Origin: an uncultured Anaeroplasmataceae bacterium
Lineage (GTDB): Bacteria > Bacillota_I > Bacilli_A > Acholeplasmatales > Anaeroplasmataceae
Assembly: GCA_910579215.1 (NCBI GenBank)
Contig: CAJTTN010000008.1
Location: 20,591 to 84,590, forward strand
DNA: 64,000 nucleotides
Direction of reading: 5' to 3'
A program made the translations under genes and the position numbers. This document shows, in pieces, positions 59,982 through 64,000 of the stretch. The stretch's first letter is position 1, and each line of letters opens with the position of its first letter. The notes beneath the pieces are model-generated. The model ran no database searches. It saw only the letters and a program-made list of their open reading frames with translations, and was not told the DNA's origin.

Positions 59982-62900
59982 TTATACTGCAAAAGTTATT
60001 TCTATAGAATCGATATAGGTATTTCCTGTTGCCTCTAAAACAATAGTAGTAGCTTGTTCACAATAGATTGTGCTTGTCCCACTTGTAGCACCAGTTCCAT
60101 TAATACTGTAATTTGAATCATAGAAATTAATTTTTACACTTGCTCCTGCTGCAACAGTAAATTCTATCTTTGTACCTTGGTTAACTTGAGCCCATTGCTG
60201 TCCTCTAGGTGCAAACTTACCTGCTGTTGCATCTATATAGAAGATGCCTTCAAAGCCTGCAACTGTATTAAAGGTATTCACTATCTTATTTGGATATTCT
60301 CCATCTGTTCTAAAGCTATAGGTTACATCTTCTGATACAGGATAGGTAATCCCTATCTGTGCAATATAGTTTCCACTATTCCCAGTTATAGCAATCGTAC
60401 AATCACTATCTACTACAAATTTTTTAGGTGCTGTACATACTTCTAAGTTTTCGTCAGTTGATTTTCCTATAGTGAAATTACCATACGTTTTATATGGAAC
60501 AACATAGATAATAGCACCAGCCTTTACATCAAAGGTTATGGTTCCCGTAAATGCAGAATTATCTCCATTTCTTGTTATATTTGCGGCATCATAATTAACT
60601 CTAGAGTTTGTATAACCGTTATCCTTTGTAAAATCAAGAGTAGTATCTACAGTAATTGCAGGATCTGCATCTGCTCCCTCATAGGTAACCGTGTAGGTTT
60701 TAGATAATTCTCCTACAGTAATTGTAATCTCATACACACCTGCAGTATCCTTATCTACGGCATGTGAAACAGTGTACTCATCACTAGTTAAGGTTAGGAC
60801 TGAAGAATCAGAATAGGTTGCATTTACAATAAGCTCACCTACACTAAACTCTTCTCCTACCATAAACTCAGTCTTAGGATTTGATAAACTAATAGATTCC
60901 AATACAGGTGCTTGTGGAGCTTCTTGATCTAAGCGCAAAATAATCTGTGCTAAATATAATTCCCCTGTAGATTCAATAACTACATCCTGTGCCTCGGCAA
61001 AATATTTTGTAAATGTATCTGCAACTGTAGCCACTCCATTTATAGTGTAAGGATGATAATTAGGATATGTCGTAATGGTTACTGAGGTCTTAGCTTCCAC
61101 ATGGAACGTTACTAAGGCACCCTTCTTTAAATTTACACAACCAGAATTTGCATTATAAGCTATATTTCCATTTGTAGCATCTAAGGTCATCTCGCCAAAG
61201 CTTTGCGTAGATCCACTAAGAGATAATGTTGTATCTACATTATAGTTTGTTCCTGTTAAAGATTCCTTTGATGGGTTAAAGTTATAATAAATATTTGTAT
61301 CTACTACTGGCTGGGTAGAAGCTGGATCCCATGCATTCGTATAGGATACCTTTCCATTCGTTGTACCAAAAATTACAGAATAATCTGCATATAATTGTGC
61401 AGCTATAGCATCAGTTAAAACCGTAACACCAGCAATAGAGGCTGTAATACTACCAGCTCCCGTATTGTTATATTCTGTAAACTTAACTGTAGCATCTGTT
61501 GGTTTACCATTCATGGAAACATAACGTTCATTTTTACTAGAACCAGAGAATGGCTTGGTTGAAATATGACCATCCAAGGTAGAATTCATTACCATTACTG
61601 CTGCATAAGCACCCCAACAACGACCAATTGCTGTATTTTTATTTGCAACAACATCTGCATCAGCAGTGAACTGACATCCATCAAAAATTGCTCCATAAAC
61701 AACATAGTCATCAGCACCCTTATTGCTTCCCTTAAATGCTGTAATGTAACCACCATCTGTTTTTCCATTGGTAATAGAATGGATTTCACAATTTTTAAAG
61801 TAGGTCGTATTATTTGTACCGAAAATAAAATCAGTAGTACCAGAAATGTAGGTATCCTCTATTAGCTGACGACCAGTAAATAGCTCAATGGTATCCTGAT
61901 AGCCAAGAAGCTTACAATCCTTCATAACAAATTGATCTGCCTGAACCAATAAAGCTAAGGCTCTATGCTCTGCATATCCTGGACCTAAATCTTTGTCAAA
62001 CACACTAAGACTATTCCAATAATTAGAAATTGTAACACCTGTAATCAACATATTTGTTGCTTTTTCACGAACATTAAAGGTTGAACAAGAATCTGTCGTT
62101 TGAACATAACCTGATTCATCTGGGATTCCATATAAAGAATTCCATTCTATAATCGTTTCTTCCTTACCAGCACCACGAAGTTCAATATTTGGTAAGGTTA
62201 CTTCTAGTTTTTCTCTATATGTACCTGCTGAAAGAAGGATTAACTTTTTCTTCGCATTATAATTTGTTCCTAAATTCTCTAAATAATTTAATGCCTGTTG
62301 AATTGTAACAAAGGTATTAAATCCGTCTACTACTGCCCCTATAGTTCCAGTATAATCACCATCAACCTTTATTTGAACGGCATCATTGTTCATAGAAGGT
62401 TCAGTAGAAACAACATGTACCTTAAAGGATTCTGTTACAGTATTTTCATTAGAGGTAACAGAAACATAAATTACTTTTTCACCCTCAACTGTACTATCAA
62501 AGCCACTTGTATTGATAACAAAAGCTGTTTCTGGTAATAAGAATTCCTTTGTTTTACCATTAAAGGCTGTCAAAGCTTTAACAGATAAATAAGAAGGATT
62601 AAACTCTTCATTTAATTTATAGATTCTCTTGACTGTTTGATTAAAATAAACTCCATTGTTCTGTGAGGTATTTCCAATTTTTTCTGTTGCATTAAAGCCT
62701 AACTCAATACCCTCAAGCTCATATACTGTAACCTTTATAATTTGTGGCTCGTACATCTTATATTGAACTAAGATATCATATTCTCCAGCTACATTTGAAA
62801 AAGCTGAAGCATCAATTGTTATATTTGTATCTGTAAGAGGAAGAGGTTCTGTTCTTCCATTTCCATAAACACGATTTAATTGAATTGCTGAAGCATCATA

Positions 62901-64000
62901 TTCTTGTCCAGCAATATATTCGACTGTTCCAGGAGCAACAATTTCAAAGCCACTTTCAGCAGCCTCCTCTAAAGCACAAACCATTTCTGCTTTAAATATA
63001 TCACTTGTTCCTGATGGACGTGTAATCATATATTGACCTTTTACAACATCTAATTCTAAGCGAACTATTGGAGATGAGGCAATTGTACCTTCATATTGAA
63101 TTGTTTCTGTAGTTCCATCAGGCTTTGTCAAAATAATAGTTTGATATTGAGCACTACTTGATCCATTTTGAATCCAAATATAAAGCTTACCTTCACCTGG
63201 AGCCTCAATGATTAATTTATCACTTGTAGCTCCTAATTTTATTGATTTTATAAATGTGAACTTCTCTCCTGTGATTGGATCATACCAATCTCTTGTTCTT
63301 GAACGAACCTCCGTATTGGCTCCAATTGTATATTTATTTACAATGAGATCTGTAGGAGATTTTCCTACTGTTAAATCAGAGGTGGATAGGGTATAAATTA
63401 CCTCCTCAAAGCCCTCTTTAATTTCCCATTTCGCATATAAAGTAACATTCTCCGTCAACTCTTTACCAGCCTCAGCTGCAATAGTTAGATCCTTATCTAA
63501 ATACCAGCCTTTAAAATTGCAACCTATAGATGTTGGGGTTGGAAGTTCCTCAGGTAAGGCTGTTACTGTTATATCCTCTAAGCATTCTCCATAATTATTC
63601 ATATAGAAGGATACCGTATAAAGTCTACTCCACTTTGCATATAAGGTTAAAGACTCGTTTACTGTATTTTCTCCAAATTTCCATTCGGTTACACAATTAG
63701 GCTCTTTGAACCAACCAGCAAAAACAAATCCTTCTCTCGTTGGATCCTCTGGTTTTGCCACTAAGGATCCTTCCTTTACCGTTTTAGATTCAACTGCTGT
63801 TCCTTCTTGGCTATCAAATTCAACTGTATAAGTGGCTGCTGGTTTAGCTTCCCATTTGGCAAATAAAGTTAAATCCTTATCTACTACATCTGTATCAAAG
63901 TTCCATGCATTTGTACATCCAGCTTCCTTATACCAGCCCTTAAATATATATCCCTCTCTTGTTGGGTCTTCTGGCTTTGCTACCTTTTTCCCTTTCTCTA
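59982..64000 (-). CDS. surface pectinesterase with InlB repeats (5' part outside)
   Basis: The frame stays open to the window edge, so at least 1339 residues are present and the N-terminus is missing. From the edge, four or more InlB B-type repeats follow (KPEDPTREGFVFAGWF, then LTLYAKW; two to three Trp each), to about 63400. A beta-rich region, two Ig-like bacterial domains and the CE8 pectin methylesterase domain come next (about 62330-61440): GTYREKLEV, YAEHRALALLVQADQ, GYQDTIELFTGRQ, GTTDFIFGTNNTTYF and IGRCWG, with the Asp nucleophile and Arg present. Three further beta-sandwich modules, perhaps carbohydrate-binding, end the protein in ITFAV. No LPxTG sorting signal is seen. It would de-esterify plant pectin outside the cell. 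Confidence 0.88.
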   Translation of the reverse strand, partial: EKGKKVAKPEDPTREGYIFKGWYKEAGCTNAWNFDTDVVDKDLTLFAKWEAKPAATYTVEFDSQEGTAVESKTVKEGSLVAKPEDPTREGFVFAGWFKEPNCVTEWKFGENTVNESLTLYAKWSRLYTVSFYMNNYGECLEDITVTALPEELPTPTSIGCNFKGWYLDKDLTIAAEAGKELTENVTLYAKWEIKEGFEEVIYTLSTSDLTVGKSPTDLIVNKYTIGANTEVRSRTRDWYDPITGEKFTFIKSIKLGATSDKLIIEAPGEGKLYIWIQNGSSSAQYQTIILTKPDGTTETIQYEGTIASSPIVRLELDVVKGQYMITRPSGTSDIFKAEMVCALEEAAESGFEIVAPGTVEYIAGQEYDASAIQLNRVYGNGRTEPLPLTDTNITIDASAFSNVAGEYDILVQYKMYEPQIIKVTVYELEGIELGFNATEKIGNTSQNNGVYFNQTVKRIYKLNEEFNPSYLSVKALTAFNGKTKEFLLPETAFVINTSGFDSTVEGEKVIYVSVTSNENTVTESFKVHVVSTEPSMNNDAVQIKVDGDYTGTIGAVVDGFNTFVTIQQALNYLENLGTNYNAKKKLILLSAGTYREKLEVTLPNIELRGAGKEETIIEWNSLYGIPDESGYVQTTDSCSTFNVREKATNMLITGVTISNYWNSLSVFDKDLGPGYAEHRALALLVQADQFVMKDCKLLGYQDTIELFTGRQLIEDTYISGTTDFIFGTNNTTYFKNCEIHSITNGKTDGGYITAFKGSNKGADDYVVYGAIFDGCQFTADADVVANKNTAIGRCWGAYAAVMVMNSTLDGHISTKPFSGSSKNERYVSMNGKPTDATVKFTEYNNTGAGSITASIAGVTVLTDAIAAQLYADYSVIFGTTNGKVSYTNAWDPASTQPVVDTNIYYNFNPSKESLTGTNYNVDTTLSLSGSTQSFGEMTLDATNGNIAYNANSGCVNLKKGALVTFHVEAKTSVTITTYPNYHPYTINGVATVADTFTKYFAEAQDVVIESTGELYLAQIILRLDQEAPQAPVLESISLSNPKTEFMVGEEFSVGELIVNATYSDSSVLTLTSDEYTVSHAVDKDTAGVYEITITVGELSKTYTVTYEGADADPAITVDTTLDFTKDNGYTNSRVNYDAANITRNGDNSAFTGTITFDVKAGAIIYVVPYKTYGNFTIGKSTDENLEVCTAPKKFVVDSDCTIAITGNSGNYIAQIGITYPVSEDVTYSFRTDGEYPNKIVNTFNTVAGFEGIFYIDATAGKFAPRGQQWAQVNQGTKIEFTVAAGASVKINFYDSNYSINGTGATSGTSTIYCEQATTIVLEATGNTYIDSIEITFAV

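Noticed and set aside
61566-62537. Plus- and minus-strand frames inside the pectinesterase gene
   Set aside because: All overlap a long, motif-rich frame and show no RBS or family features.

Overview
The window is AT-rich (roughly 30% G+C by eye) and reads as the chromosome of a low-GC Bacillota, plausibly an anaerobic gut Erysipelotrichales-type or related Bacilli lineage. This placement is inferred from gene content (glutaminyl-tRNA synthetase, YkpA-type ABC-F, DUF1538 with PII-like partners, iron alcohol dehydrogenase, GH13 enzyme, InlB-repeat pectinesterase) and not from a phylogenetic marker. TGA acts as a true stop (for example the ATGA overlap at 26682-26685), so the code is standard. 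Almost all genes lie on the minus strand.

Layout. (1) 1-4.9 kb: a LytTR/DUF3021 pair, then a higher-GC module (MerR-TipAS regulator plus ABC-2 transporter) flanked by two copies of the 3' end of a large serine recombinase gene. The right copy is a pseudogene without its catalytic domain. (2) 4.87-19.82 kb: an integrated element bounded by a 14-bp direct repeat that forms the 3' end of tRNA-Leu(CAG). It carries a tyrosine integrase, a Cro/CI-like regulator with two palindromic operators, an HUH rolling-circle Rep, a Zot/pI-like ATPase, a 47-residue coat-protein-like peptide, several membrane-anchored surface proteins, a possible SSB and an adenine-methyltransferase-like protein. I read it as an inovirus-like (filamentous) prophage. 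(3) 19.9-28.5 kb: metabolic and accessory genes (Nudix-LbH acetyltransferase fusion, GH13 glucosidase, Fe-ADH, GNATs, ArsR, Nudix, sugar nucleotidyltransferase, galactokinase-like GHMP kinase). (4) 27.8-38.3 kb: a polymorphic-toxin locus with a 1795-residue Rhs protein (Hint domain and C-terminal toxin), an orphan Rhs tip with a GIY-YIG-like toxin, candidate immunity genes, and an upstream phage-tail-like, glycosyltransferase and holin-like set. (5) 38.5-40.4 kb: an IS1182-type element next to tRNA-Leu(GAG). (6) 40.5-59.9 kb: housekeeping genes (PcrA, ABC-F, GlnRS, YbaK, RimI, TsaB, TsaE, two G3E GTPases, TIR-membrane protein, ABC exporter, CwlD-like amidase, DUF1538 system, esterase, stand-alone 5'-3' exonuclease). 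(7) 59.98 kb to the window end: a large surface pectinesterase with InlB repeats, cut by the window edge.

The two most interesting regions are the inovirus-like prophage, which seems nearly complete (regulation, integration, replication, assembly, coat and surface genes), and the Rhs locus. In the Rhs locus a near-identical block of about 720 bp links the live gene to a displaced toxin cassette, so homologous recombination could swap toxin tips. All functional calls are from reading the sequence alone; no database search was run.
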